Source: Beijerinckiaceae bacterium (GTDB lineage Bacteria > Pseudomonadota > Alphaproteobacteria > Rhizobiales > Beijerinckiaceae). From it: 64,000 nt of DNA. This document shows, in pieces, positions 1 to 8,035 of this stretch. The translations under genes were made by a program, and so were the position numbers. Position 1 is the stretch's first letter; each line of letters begins with the position of its first letter. The notes beneath the pieces were generated by a model. That model saw only the letters and a program-made list of their open reading frames with translations. It was not told the DNA's origin and did no database searches. The stretch is taken from assembly GCA_024304885.1 (NCBI GenBank), contig JALJOM010000003.1, positions 1,770,110 through 1,834,109 on the forward strand, in the 5' to 3' direction.

Positions 1-129
1 GCCGAAATTCTCCGAGGTCACGCCGCCGTAGCCGATGACGTGGTCGGCGCCGCCGTCGTAGCCGACAACCGTGTCGAAGACGCTCGGCATCGGATCGGTA
101 TCCAGCAGGAACAAGAGCTTCTGTGTCAT
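1..129 (-). CDS. mtdA: NAD(P)-dependent methylene-tetrahydromethanopterin/tetrahydrofolate dehydrogenase MtdA, 5' part
   Basis: Only the first 43 codons are present; the gene runs off the left edge. The N-terminus reads MTQKLLFLLDTD followed by PSVFDTVVGYDGGADHV, which matches the start of MtdA of methylotrophs (KLLFQFDTD...PSVFDVVVGYDGGADHITGYG), including the conserved YDGGADH segment. MtdA oxidises methylene-H4MPT and methylene-H4F with NADP and sits at the formaldehyde-oxidation/serine-cycle branch point in the cytoplasm. It is unlike MtdB, which begins differently. The gene is divergent from purD with 329 bp between them. A perfect 8-bp hairpin lies about 50 bases upstream of the ATG in the leader. 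This is the main evidence that the organism handles C1 units; the enzyme body cannot be inspected. Confidence 0.85.
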   Translation of the reverse strand, partial: MTQKLLFLLDTDPMPSVFDTVVGYDGGADHVIGYGGVTSENFG

Positions 130-176
130 GACCGTCTCATTCGTTTGAACCGGTTCTCGTGCGGGAATGAGGGCTT

Positions 177-199
177 TGCCGAGCGCGCGAAGCTCGGCA
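177..199 (-). promoter_or_regulatory. Hairpin in the mtdA leader
   Basis: TGCCGAGC (177-184) and GCTCGGCA (192-199) form an 8-bp perfect stem with a 7-base loop, 48-70 bases upstream of the mtdA start. It lacks a T tract, so it is more likely a leader structure or chance palindrome than a terminator. A regulatory role is inference only. Confidence 0.3.
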
Positions 200-342
200 G
201 GGTTCGGCTGGAATTTCGAGTTGCGGGCTCGGACCCCAGGCATCCGACCGCATTGCGCCGCGCCTGAGGCCCTCCCCTTCCGGACAGGCACGCCGCTACG
301 AGAGGGAAAGGGTCGCGATCGATCGGTGGGGCGAGTCCTCGT

Positions 343-372
343 CGAAAAATCGAGCAGGTTGCTCGTTTTTCG
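343..372. terminator. Bidirectional terminator-like hairpin between divergent genes
   Basis: The stem CGAGCA/TGCTCG with loop GGT is flanked by an A tract on the left (CGAAAAA) and a T tract on the right (TTTTTCG), which also pair with one bulged base. This gives a hairpin followed by U residues on either strand. It sits between two genes that diverge, where no converging transcript is expected. It may therefore end antisense or small RNAs, or insulate the two promoters. Confidence 0.5.
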
Positions 373-458
373 TCGGTCTTTCTTGTCAGAGTTCCGCGCC
401 CCTGCCAAGCCCGATCGGCGGCCTGTGAAGGTGGCGTCCGATAAGGTATAGGCGCCGC

Positions 459-1730
459 ATGAACGTCCTGCTTCTCGGCTCCGGCGGGCGCGAGCATGCG
501 ATCGCGCTCGCGCTCCGCAAAAGCCCCTTCCTGGCGACGCTCTTCGCCGCGCCGGGCAATCCCGGCATCGCCTCTGTCGCCGAGATCGTCGCGCTCGATC
601 TTGCCGACCACGCGGCCATTGCCGCCTTTTGCAAGCTGATCGGGATCGGCCTCGTCGTGGTCGGCCCCGAGGTGCCCCTCGTCGCAGGACTCGTCGACGA
701 CCTCGCGGCCGAGGGCGTGAGCTGCTTCGGACCGAGCCGGGCCGCGGCGCGGCTCGAGGGGTCGAAGGCCTTCACCAAAGACTTCTGCGCGCGCCACGGG
801 GTCCCGACCGCGCGCCATGCGGCTTTCTCCGACATTGCCGCAGCCAAAGCCTATGCTCGGGCGCGTCCCGTCCCCATCGTCATCAAGGCGGACGGGCTCG
901 CGGCGGGCAAGGGCGTCGTGATCGCCTCGACACGCGACGAGGCCGAGGCGGCGATCGCCAAGATGCTCTCTGGGGGCTTCGGCGTAGCCGGCGAGCGCAT
1001 CGTGATCGAGGATTTTCTCGATGGCGAGGAAGCCTCGTTCTTCGCCCTGTGCGACGGCACGCGGGGCGTTCCCTTCTCGACCGCGCAGGACCACAAGCGC
1101 GCCTTCGACGGCGAGCGGGGGCCGAACACCGGCGGCATGGGCGCCTATTCGCCGGCCGGCCTCGTGGATGCCGCGCTCGAGGCGCGCATCATGCACGAGA
1201 TCATCGAGCCGACCCTCGCCGGCATGGCGGCCGAGGGCGCGCCATTCAAGGGCGTGCTCTTCGCCGGGCTCATGATCGCTGCCGACGGCCCGAAGCTCGT
1301 CGAGTACAATGTCCGGCTCGGCGATCCCGAGGCTCAGGTCATCCTGCCGCGGCTCGAGGAGGACCTGCTCGCGCTCATGCTGGCTTGCATCGAGGAGGAC
1401 CTCGGCCCGCGCAGGCTCCGCTTCTCGGACAGGACGGCGCTCACCGTGGTGCTCGCCGCGCAAGGCTATCCCGACGCGCCCGTCGCCGGCACCGAGATCG
1501 GCGGGCTCGAACGTGCGGCAGCCATGCCCGACGTGACCGTCACCCACGCGGGCACCAAGCTGATCGGCGGCAAGCTCGTCGCGAGCGGCGGTCGCGTCCT
1601 CAACATCACCGCGCTCGGCCGTGATGTGGCCGAAGCCCGTGCGCGTGCCTATGCGGCAGTCGATGCGATCGACTGGGACGGCGGCTTTTGCCGTCGCGAC
1701 ATCGGGTGGCGCGCGCTCGGACGCACCTGA
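459..1730 (+). CDS. purD: Phosphoribosylamine-glycine ligase (GAR synthetase)
   Basis: This 423-residue enzyme joins glycine to 5-phosphoribosylamine with ATP, the second step of de novo purine synthesis. The N-terminus MNVLLLGSGGREHAIA is the PurD signature. A central ATP-grasp domain follows (GSKAFTKDFCARHGVPTA at about 108-125, IKADGLAAGKGVVIA at about 143-157). The family signature region RLGDPEAQVILPRL is at about 286-299. Length is normal for the family. ATG start is supported by the conserved N-terminus. A fasciclin gene follows after 74 bp. Confidence 0.97.
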   Translation: MNVLLLGSGGREHAIALALRKSPFLATLFAAPGNPGIASVAEIVALDLADHAAIAAFCKLIGIGLVVVGPEVPLVAGLVDDLAAEGVSCFGPSRAAARLEGSKAFTKDFCARHGVPTARHAAFSDIAAAKAYARARPVPIVIKADGLAAGKGVVIASTRDEAEAAIAKMLSGGFGVAGERIVIEDFLDGEEASFFALCDGTRGVPFSTAQDHKRAFDGERGPNTGGMGAYSPAGLVDAALEARIMHEIIEPTLAGMAAEGAPFKGVLFAGLMIAADGPKLVEYNVRLGDPEAQVILPRLEEDLLALMLACIEEDLGPRRLRFSDRTALTVVLAAQGYPDAPVAGTEIGGLERAAAMPDVTVTHAGTKLIGGKLVASGGRVLNITALGRDVAEARARAYAAVDAIDWDGGFCRRDIGWRALGRT

Positions 1731-1804
1731 AACTTTCCCGATCGGGCTCGCGTAAGGACCTGCGACCGGCAACGACAAGCCGGCCGATCCAACAGGAGCC
1801 CCAC

Positions 1805-2356
1805 ATGAAGCTCAGCACAACCTTCTTCGCCGCGCTCGTCTGCGTGGCCGGACTGTCCGGCACCGCCTACGCCGAGAAGACCAAGATTGTGGGCGGTGCC
1901 CCCATGTATCCGAGCAAGAACATCATCGAGAATGCGGTCAACTCCAAGGACAACACCACGCTGGTCGCGGCGGTGAAGGCTGCGGGTCTCGTCGAGACGT
2001 TGCAGGGCCCGGGTCCCTTCACGGTCCTCGCACCGACGAATGCGGCCTTCGATCAGCTTCCCGCCGGAACGGTCGAGACCCTCCTGAAGCCCGACAAGAA
2101 GGCCGACCTCACGAATGTCCTGACCTACCATGTCCTGCCGGGGCGGCTGACCACGAGCGATCTCTCCGAGGCGGTCAAGGCCGGCGGAGGCAAGGCGACC
2201 TTGCAGACCGTGCAAGGCGAGCCGATCGTCGTCGCGGAGAAGGGCAGATCGTTCACGATCACCGATTCGAAGGGCCGCGCGGCACGCATCACGATCGCCG
2301 ACGTGCTGCAGTCGAACGGCGTCATCCATGTGATCAACAAGGTGTTGCTGCCCTGA
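1805..2356 (+). CDS. Secreted fasciclin (FAS1) domain protein
   Basis: This 183-residue protein has a Sec signal peptide (MKLSTTFFAALVCVAG...TAYA, cleavage near residue 22) and one FAS1 domain filling the rest. Typical FAS1 motifs are visible: TLVAAVKAAGLVETL, GPFTVLAPTNAAFDQLP (H1 box) and the C-terminal NGVIHVINKVLLP (H2 box). FAS1 proteins are usually extracellular or periplasmic adhesion or surface proteins; the specific role here is unknown. The ATG at 1805 has an AGGAG ribosome site 7 bases upstream, so the longer in-frame reading back to 1688 is not used. It may be cotranscribed with purD. Confidence 0.9.
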   Translation: MKLSTTFFAALVCVAGLSGTAYAEKTKIVGGAPMYPSKNIIENAVNSKDNTTLVAAVKAAGLVETLQGPGPFTVLAPTNAAFDQLPAGTVETLLKPDKKADLTNVLTYHVLPGRLTTSDLSEAVKAGGGKATLQTVQGEPIVVAEKGRSFTITDSKGRAARITIADVLQSNGVIHVINKVLLP

Positions 2357-2371
2357 TCATCCACCATGATC

Positions 2372-2399
2372 CGTGATCCGGCGCGCGCGCCCGATCACG
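2372..2399. terminator. 28-bp perfect palindrome between convergent genes
   Basis: CGTGATC (2372-2378) pairs with GATCACG (2393-2399) and the inner GGCGCGCGCGCC is itself self-complementary, so the whole 28 bp is palindromic. It lies between the fasciclin gene and sixA, which converge. There is no T tract; it is a plausible factor-independent stop for both, but unproven. Confidence 0.45.
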
Positions 2400-2498
2400 C
2401 GCATGGATCGCACACGACAGGCGCGCGGGCGGCTCTGATCCCCACGTGGGATTGATGCCCGGCAAGACATGGTCCGGTGTGGCGGAAAGGGGCGAATC

Positions 2499-3023
2499 TC
2501 AGCCGTTCGGTAGGTGGTCGAGGGACGCGAGAGTCACGAACCGATCCAGCCATCCGTGTCCCTCGTCGATGTCGCGCCATTCGGTCTCGCGAAAATCGAT
2601 CACGACGAGGCAAGGCGCCGGGAAGCTGCGCCGCATGCCGGCGAGCCCGTTGCGGTCGCCGTCGCCCGCGAGCGCGCAGGCGAACTCGGCCACCGAAGGA
2701 TTGTGCCCGACGATCAACAGCGTTCTCACGTGGTCCGGTACCTGGGCCAGAAGGGCATGAATGGCCTCGAGGCTGGCATTGTAGAGCGACGGCTCGAGCC
2801 GATGCTTCGGACGGTGCGGCAATTGCTGCTCGACGATCTCGAAGGTCTCCCGCGCCCGGACTGCCGGGGACACGATCGCGAGGTCCGGAACAATCCCGGA
2901 CTTGCGCAAGTAGGCGCCCATGCGTGCCGCACCCGCGCGACCCGCATCGGCGAGCCGCCGCTCGAGGTCGGTCGCCGCGCGAGAGACGGCCTCGGCGTGG
3001 CGCAGGAGGATGAGACGCAACAT
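2499..3023 (-). CDS. sixA: SixA-type phosphohistidine phosphatase
   Basis: This roughly 174-residue member of the histidine phosphatase superfamily opens with the LILLRHAEA motif holding the catalytic RH pair. A second conserved His is in LLIVGHNPSVAEFA. The short form with no extra domains is typical of SixA, which removes phosphate from histidine phosphotransfer domains in the cytoplasm; the partner in this organism cannot be told. I chose the ATG at 3023 because SixA proteins begin just before the RHG-type motif; a GTG at 3032 is an alternative adding three residues. It converges with the fasciclin gene. Confidence 0.82.
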   Translation of the reverse strand: MLRLILLRHAEAVSRAATDLERRLADAGRAGAARMGAYLRKSGIVPDLAIVSPAVRARETFEIVEQQLPHRPKHRLEPSLYNASLEAIHALLAQVPDHVRTLLIVGHNPSVAEFACALAGDGDRNGLAGMRRSFPAPCLVVIDFRETEWRDIDEGHGWLDRFVTLASLDHLPNG

Positions 3024-3449
3024 GCCGCGCACTAGGCGTGCACGGGATCGAAGGGCGACCCGGCGACGCTCTGAGCGAGCGGGACCGCGGCAATGATCGA
3101 TCCGGCGACCGCCGGCGGGACCCCTTCACCGGGCACGGGAAAATCCTTCGGGACGGCAGCGACGCGCATGGGTCGTAGCTCGCAATGGGCGGCCATTAGT
3201 GTCGCATCACGGGTTCCGAAGCAAGAGAGGCGGGTGCGCGACGAAGCCGCAGCGTGCGACCAGAGCGGTCCCCGCGAGGCCATGGACGCCGACTTTGTTT
3301 CGCTTCGTGTCGAAAGTTGATGCGAAAACAGCCGCCTCTTTGGGGAGAACACGCGAAATCGACTGGCGTGAGACTGGCGATCGCGTAAGCTTTTTTCGAT
3401 ACGCCGCGGCATCGAGCTCGTCCGCGCGCGGCAGTCGAGGCCAGGCAGC
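3024..3449. other. Intergenic region between divergent sixA and fabH
   Basis: This is about 426 bp between divergent genes. I found no recognisable RNA, repeat or gene. Open frames on both strands here have no recognisable protein features. Confidence 0.5.
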
Positions 3450-4433
3450 TTGATCGCTTCGCATATTCTCGGGACCGGCTCCTACGCACCGAAGAGGATC
3501 CTGACCAACCGGGACCTCGAGACGATGGTGGCGACCAGCGATGCCTGGATCACCGAGCGCACCGGGATCAAGGAGCGGCGGATCGCGGCGGAGGGCGAGG
3601 TGACCTCCGACATGGCCGTGGTCGCGGCCCGGCACGCCTTGGCCATGGCCGGCACGACGGCCGAGGAACTCGACATGGTCGTCGTGGCGACGATCTCGGC
3701 GGATATGCCGCTCCCGTCCTGCGCCGTCGTCGTGCAGGCCAAGCTCGGCGCCAAGCACGCTTTCGCCTTCGATGTCTCCGCGGCTTGCGCCGGGTCGCTC
3801 TACGCGCTCACCATCGCCGACCAGTTCATTCGTTCCGGTCGGGCTCGGCGCGTGCTCGTCGTCGGTGCCGAGCTCTTGAGCCGCCTCGTCGATTGGACGG
3901 ACCGGAACACCTGCGTCCTCTTCGGCGACGCGGCTGGCGCGCTCGTGCTCGGACCGACCCCGGACCAGAGCCGCGGGCTGTTGTCGACCCACCTGCACTC
4001 CGACGGTACCTTGGCCGATATCCTGTCGATTCGGGGCGGCGGCAGCCTCAATCCGCAATCCGAGGAGGTTCTCGCCAGGAACCTGCACAAGATCGCCATG
4101 AACGGGCGGGAAATCTACAAGTTCGCGGTGCGCGTCTTGCCGGAGGCCATCGTCGAGGCGCTGGACGCGAACGGCCTCGGCGTCGCGGACATCGACCACG
4201 TCGTCTCGCACCAAGCCAATGCACGCATCGTCGAATCGGTGCTCGACCGGCTGCAGATCCCGATCGGCAAATGCTGGCTCAATCTCGATCGCTACGGGAA
4301 TACCTCGAGCGCATCGCTGCCGATCTCGCTCGACGAGGCGCAACGGGCCGGGCGCCTTCGCCCGGGCGATCTCGTCGCGATGATGGCGATCGGCGCCGGG
4401 ATGACCTGGGGCAGCGCCTTGATGCGCTGGTGA
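3450..4433 (+). CDS. fabH: 3-oxoacyl-ACP synthase III (FabH/KASIII family)
   Basis: This 327-residue thiolase-fold condensing enzyme has the full KASIII triad: Cys113 in DVSAACAGSLYAL, His254 in VVSHQANARI and Asn284 in RYGNTSS. KASIII condenses acetyl-CoA (or another acyl-CoA) with malonyl-ACP to start fatty acid synthesis. The start is TTG at 3450, since ASHILGTGSYAPKRILTN is the conserved N-terminus. In this order the housekeeping fabH normally sits between plsX and ihfA; here it stands alone. It may be a second copy with a different acyl-CoA preference, or a moved housekeeping gene. Confidence 0.88.
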   Translation: MIASHILGTGSYAPKRILTNRDLETMVATSDAWITERTGIKERRIAAEGEVTSDMAVVAARHALAMAGTTAEELDMVVVATISADMPLPSCAVVVQAKLGAKHAFAFDVSAACAGSLYALTIADQFIRSGRARRVLVVGAELLSRLVDWTDRNTCVLFGDAAGALVLGPTPDQSRGLLSTHLHSDGTLADILSIRGGGSLNPQSEEVLARNLHKIAMNGREIYKFAVRVLPEAIVEALDANGLGVADIDHVVSHQANARIVESVLDRLQIPIGKCWLNLDRYGNTSSASLPISLDEAQRAGRLRPGDLVAMMAIGAGMTWGSALMRW

Positions 4434-4480
4434 GTGCCGTGGCGGAGCGGGCTCCGAGACCCGTGGAGCTCAGTCTTTTC

Positions 4481-5425
4481 TCACCGATGGAGAACGGCTC
4501 CCGAGCGCATCGCGCCGTCGGCGAGCTTCTCGACTTTCGGCTCCTTGTCCGTCGCCGACGGTCTCGCCGCTACGACCTTGCTCGCCGCGGCGACGACCGC
4601 CTCCTTGAAGGCGCCTTCGATGGTCACGACGAAATTGTAGTGCGTTTGGGAGAAGGGGGCGGACCGGAACGGCTTGTTGCTGCGCCAGCCGACGAGGATC
4701 GCCCCGATCGCCGGAGCCGCATCGTCGGTGACGACGGCGCCGCCGGAAGCCCCGTCACCGGTCTCGCAATCGAAGGAGAACTCGCGGGTGCCCTCGGGGC
4801 CGACCGTCAATTGATCGTGCAGCATGCATCGTTCCATCGACAGCTTGCGCCCCTCGCCCCAGTCGATATGGCCGCGCGCGACGAAGCTGACCGGCGTTCT
4901 GGGCTTCGCCGCGCCGGCGAGCGCATAGGGCGTGACGCCTGCGATCGGCTTGGACAGCTTGGCGACCGCCCAATCGTTGACCGCCGCGATCGCATAAGGG
5001 TCCTTGCTCCCTGCGACGATCGACGACAGATCGATCGGCACCTTGACTTGCTTGCGTCCCGATTCGATGACGAAGCTACATGTCTTCGCCCGGGGCGCGC
5101 CACGCTCGTCGAAAAAGACATGTGCCGCCGTGGTCACGACATCGTCGGCGAGGGTGAGCTGGCCGGCGCCATGCGCGATGCCGCATTCGACGAGACCGGA
5201 GGCCGTGAACCTCTCCTTCAGCTCCTTCGGGTCGAGCTTGTTCCTCGCCGCGAAATCCTCGACCTCGCGCCGGCTGCCCTTCCCGAACAGGACGATCGGG
5301 GTGACTTGCGTATCCGCGATGTGCGCCGCTTGCGGGCGCGCGATCAGAGGCATGGCCACGGCCTGCGCGGAGATCGCCAAGCCCGAGACGACAACGACGG
5401 CGCCCAGGCGGCCACGATGCGACAT
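4481..5425 (-). CDS. Secreted trypsin-like serine protease
   Basis: This 314-residue protein has a signal peptide (MSHRGRLGAVVVVSGLAISAQAVA) and a chymotrypsin-fold domain. The triad can be placed at His102 (VTTAAHVFF), Asp151 (VNDWAVAKL) and Ser227 (GDGASGGAVV). Several Cys residues (for example 81, 116, 200, 220) could form disulfides in the periplasm or outside. The ATG at 5425 is preceded by CAGGAG and GAGAGG; the longer open frame up to 5734 has no protein-like features. It is convergent with fabH and divergent from zapE. The substrate is unknown. Confidence 0.82.
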   Translation of the reverse strand: MSHRGRLGAVVVVSGLAISAQAVAMPLIARPQAAHIADTQVTPIVLFGKGSRREVEDFAARNKLDPKELKERFTASGLVECGIAHGAGQLTLADDVVTTAAHVFFDERGAPRAKTCSFVIESGRKQVKVPIDLSSIVAGSKDPYAIAAVNDWAVAKLSKPIAGVTPYALAGAAKPRTPVSFVARGHIDWGEGRKLSMERCMLHDQLTVGPEGTREFSFDCETGDGASGGAVVTDDAAPAIGAILVGWRSNKPFRSAPFSQTHYNFVVTIEGAFKEAVVAAASKVVAARPSATDKEPKVEKLADGAMRSGAVLHR

Positions 5426-5757
5426 CCTCTCGATCTCCTGTTCGACCGGCCGCGCGATATCGCAACCCCGTGAAATTGCTGACACGTTGAACGCTAGCCC
5501 GGCATTGCGAAAACAAAAAGGCAGGATTCTCGTCGTCTCGTGCCTCGCCCCCGCTTGCCTCGCATTCGCCCCGCCGTCGTTTGCGCTTTGAGATCGTCGC
5601 GATACAGGCGATAACTCGACGGCACGGTTACGACGACGGTCACGAGCGGACCCTGCCCGCATGGTGTCACCCCTTCCGAGAAGCGCCCGAATGCCGCCGC
5701 TCGTCGTCGCGGAAGCCTGCACTTTCTCGCACATGAAGCCGTAGGTTCGCCTGTCCT
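5426..5757. other. Intergenic region between divergent protease gene and zapE
   Basis: This 332-bp region should hold the two divergent promoters. On the minus strand a TTGTTT followed by GGGCTAGCGT about 70 bases upstream of the protease start is a weak promoter candidate. Nothing else stands out. Confidence 0.4.
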
Positions 5758-6933
5758 GTGTCTCTCTCGTTGCTCGATCGCTACCGCGAGTTGGTTAACC
5801 GAGGCTTGCTCGAACGAGACGAAGGCCAAGCCGAAGTGCTACAGAAGCTCGACCGGCTGCGGCAGGGACTTTCGAGCTTCGGCGGCCGGCGCAAGGCGCC
5901 CTCCCTCGGCCGGCTCCTCGGCACGAAGGGCCCTGTGGCTCCACCACGTGGACTCTACCTCTGGGGCTCGGTCGGGCGCGGCAAGACCATGCTCATGGAC
6001 CTGTTCTTCGAGACCGCATCGATCACAGGAAAGCGCCGGGCGCATTTTCATGCCTTCATGGCCGAGACCCATGCCCGAATCCACGCGCGGCGACAGGAAT
6101 CGAAGCGCAAGGGCGGTGAAGCGCCCGACCCGATCGCCTTCGTCGCCGACGAGATCGCGGCGAGGTCGCAGCTCCTCTGCTTCGACGAGTTCAGCGTCAC
6201 CGATATCGTCGATGCGATGATCCTCGGCCGGCTCTTCTCGGCCTTGCTCCAACGTGGCGTGGTCATCGTGGCGACATCCAACGTGGAGCCCGCGCGGCTC
6301 TACGAGAACGGGTTGAACCGCGCGCTTTTCCTGCCCTTTATCGATCTGATCGAGGCCCACATGGACGTGGTGCGGCTCGAGGCCCGCACCGATTTCCGCC
6401 TCGAGAAGCTGCAGGGACGAATCGTCTATCATGTTCCTGCCAATGCCAAGGCGGAGCTCGCCTTGACCGCGGCCTTCGAGGCCATGACCGGCGACGCGCA
6501 CGGCGCTCCGCTCGATCTCGACGTGCTCGGCCGTAAGCTGCACGTCCCCGAAGCCCGCGCCAATGTCGCGCGCTTCGCTTACGCGGACCTGTGCGAGCAA
6601 CCGCTCGGCGCGGTGGACTTCCTCGCCCTCGCCCGGGCCTTCCATACGATCCTGATCGATGCGATCCCGGTCATCGCCGCCGACCGCCGCAACGAGGCCA
6701 AGCGTTTCATCACGTTGATCGACACGCTCTACGACAGCCACGTGAAGCTCGTCGCCTCGGCGGCGGCGGAGCCCGCCGGGCTCTACCTCGGCACGGAGGG
6801 ACGCGAGACCTTCGAGTTCGAGCGCACCGCCTCGCGCTTGATCGAGATGCGGTCCGAGGCCTATCTCGCCTTGCCGCACGGGCCGATTGGCTCCTTCGGA
6901 TCGGGCAATGCGAGCGGCCTCGTCGAGACCTGA
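5758..6933 (+). CDS. zapE: Cell division protein ZapE (AFG1-like ATPase)
   Basis: This 391-residue AFG1/ZapE-family P-loop ATPase has Walker A in LWGSVGRGKTMLMD (about 68-81) and Walker B in LLCFDEFSVTD (about 140-150). The family sequence HFHAFMAETHARIH follows the P-loop, and SNVEPARLYENGLNR carries sensor residues. ZapE binds FtsZ and affects Z-ring stability under stress in E. coli; mitochondrial AFG1 acts in protein quality control. The start is GTG at 5758. xerD follows after 26 bp, suggesting one transcript; both act around division. Confidence 0.9.
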   Translation: MSLSLLDRYRELVNRGLLERDEGQAEVLQKLDRLRQGLSSFGGRRKAPSLGRLLGTKGPVAPPRGLYLWGSVGRGKTMLMDLFFETASITGKRRAHFHAFMAETHARIHARRQESKRKGGEAPDPIAFVADEIAARSQLLCFDEFSVTDIVDAMILGRLFSALLQRGVVIVATSNVEPARLYENGLNRALFLPFIDLIEAHMDVVRLEARTDFRLEKLQGRIVYHVPANAKAELALTAAFEAMTGDAHGAPLDLDVLGRKLHVPEARANVARFAYADLCEQPLGAVDFLALARAFHTILIDAIPVIAADRRNEAKRFITLIDTLYDSHVKLVASAAAEPAGLYLGTEGRETFEFERTASRLIEMRSEAYLALPHGPIGSFGSGNASGLVET

Positions 6934-6959
6934 AGGCGAGCCGAGGAAGGGGCCGGCGG

Positions 6960-7967
6960 ATGATCCGATCGAAGAGATCAGGCGGCCCGCGCGGCTCCTC
7001 GCGGCCTGCGGCAGGCGAAAAGCTCTCGCCCCTGGTCGAGGCCTTTCTCGACATGATCGCCGCCGAGCGCGGTGCCGCGAGGAATACGGTCGAGGCCTCG
7101 ATGCGAGACCTTCGCGACTATGTCTCGGACCTCGCGCGCGTGGGAAGGTCCCCGCTCGATGCCACGACCGCCGATATTCGCACGCACCTCGCTCGCCTGG
7201 AGGCGTCCGGCGCGAAACCCTCGTCCACCGCCCGCAAGCTCTCGTCGATCCGACAGTTCCACAAGTTTCTCGTCGGCGACAAGCGCCGCCCGGACGATCC
7301 CTCGCTGATCATCGAGGGACCACGCCGCGCGAGAGGCCTGCCGAAAATCCTGTCGATCGCCGAGGTGGACCGCCTCCTCGCGGTCGCGGGCGAGGGCTCG
7401 GACGATCCGGCGCGCCCGGCCGCCTCGCGCCTCCATGCGCTCCGGACAGCTGCCCTCCTCGAGCTGCTCTATGCGACCGGCCTGCGTGTCTCCGAGCTCG
7501 TCGCATTGCCGAAGGCGGCGGCACGAAGCACGCTCCCGTTGATCGCGATCAAGGGTAAGGGCGGACGGGAGCGGCTCGTTCCGGTGCCGGATCCCGCGCG
7601 GCGGGCGCTCCTCGCCTATCGTGCCGTGCTCGAGGTGAAGCACCCCGGTGCGGCCGAGGGTCCTTGGCTGTTCCCGGCCGAGAGCGCGAGCGGGCACCTG
7701 ACGCGCCAGGCCTTCGCCCGCGACCTGAAGGCTTGCGCTGCCGCGGCGGGGCTCGACACCGCGCGGGTCAGCCCTCATGTGCTGCGCCACGCCTTCGCTA
7801 GCCACCTCCTGCAGAACGGCGCGGACCTGCGAATCGTGCAGGAGTTGCTCGGCCATGCCGACATCTCGACGACCCAAATCTATACGCACGTGCTCGACGA
7901 GCGGATGAAGGCGATGGTCCGCGATCTCCATCCGCTGACGGACGACGAGCAAGGAAGAGGGAGGTAG
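6960..7967 (+). CDS. xerD: Tyrosine recombinase XerD (chromosome dimer resolution)
   Basis: This 335-residue tyrosine recombinase has an N-terminal SAM-like DNA-binding domain (residues about 20-115) and a C-terminal catalytic domain. Catalytic residues are visible: Arg176 (ATGLRVSELV), Lys in GKGGRERLVP, His273/Arg276 (HVLRHAFASHLL), His299 (LLGHADISTTQIYTH) and nucleophile Tyr308. XerD with XerC resolves chromosome dimers at dif together with FtsK. The ATG at 6960 follows GAGGAAGGGG. Chromosomal context beside zapE, with no mobile element, argues for the housekeeping enzyme rather than a phage integrase. Confidence 0.88.
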   Translation: MIRSKRSGGPRGSSRPAAGEKLSPLVEAFLDMIAAERGAARNTVEASMRDLRDYVSDLARVGRSPLDATTADIRTHLARLEASGAKPSSTARKLSSIRQFHKFLVGDKRRPDDPSLIIEGPRRARGLPKILSIAEVDRLLAVAGEGSDDPARPAASRLHALRTAALLELLYATGLRVSELVALPKAAARSTLPLIAIKGKGGRERLVPVPDPARRALLAYRAVLEVKHPGAAEGPWLFPAESASGHLTRQAFARDLKACAAAAGLDTARVSPHVLRHAFASHLLQNGADLRIVQELLGHADISTTQIYTHVLDERMKAMVRDLHPLTDDEQGRGR

Positions 7968-8035
7968 CCGACGGTTCGCGGCGCGCGCCGACAGCCTCCG
8001 GTCCGAAAGCTGCGGATGGTCGAAGAAAGCCCGGA

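Larger units (their letters stand above)
130..458. other. Intergenic region between divergent mtdA and purD
   Basis: This 329-bp gap must hold both divergent promoters. I could not assign convincing -35/-10 pairs. It contains two hairpins, listed separately at 177-199 and 343-372. No coding potential was seen in it apart from overlapping shadows. Confidence 0.6.

Noticed and set aside
126-1778. 550-residue open frame on the minus strand across purD
   Set aside because: It is antisense to purD, has the Asp/Arg/Gly/His-rich composition of a GC-rich shadow frame and no recognisable motif.
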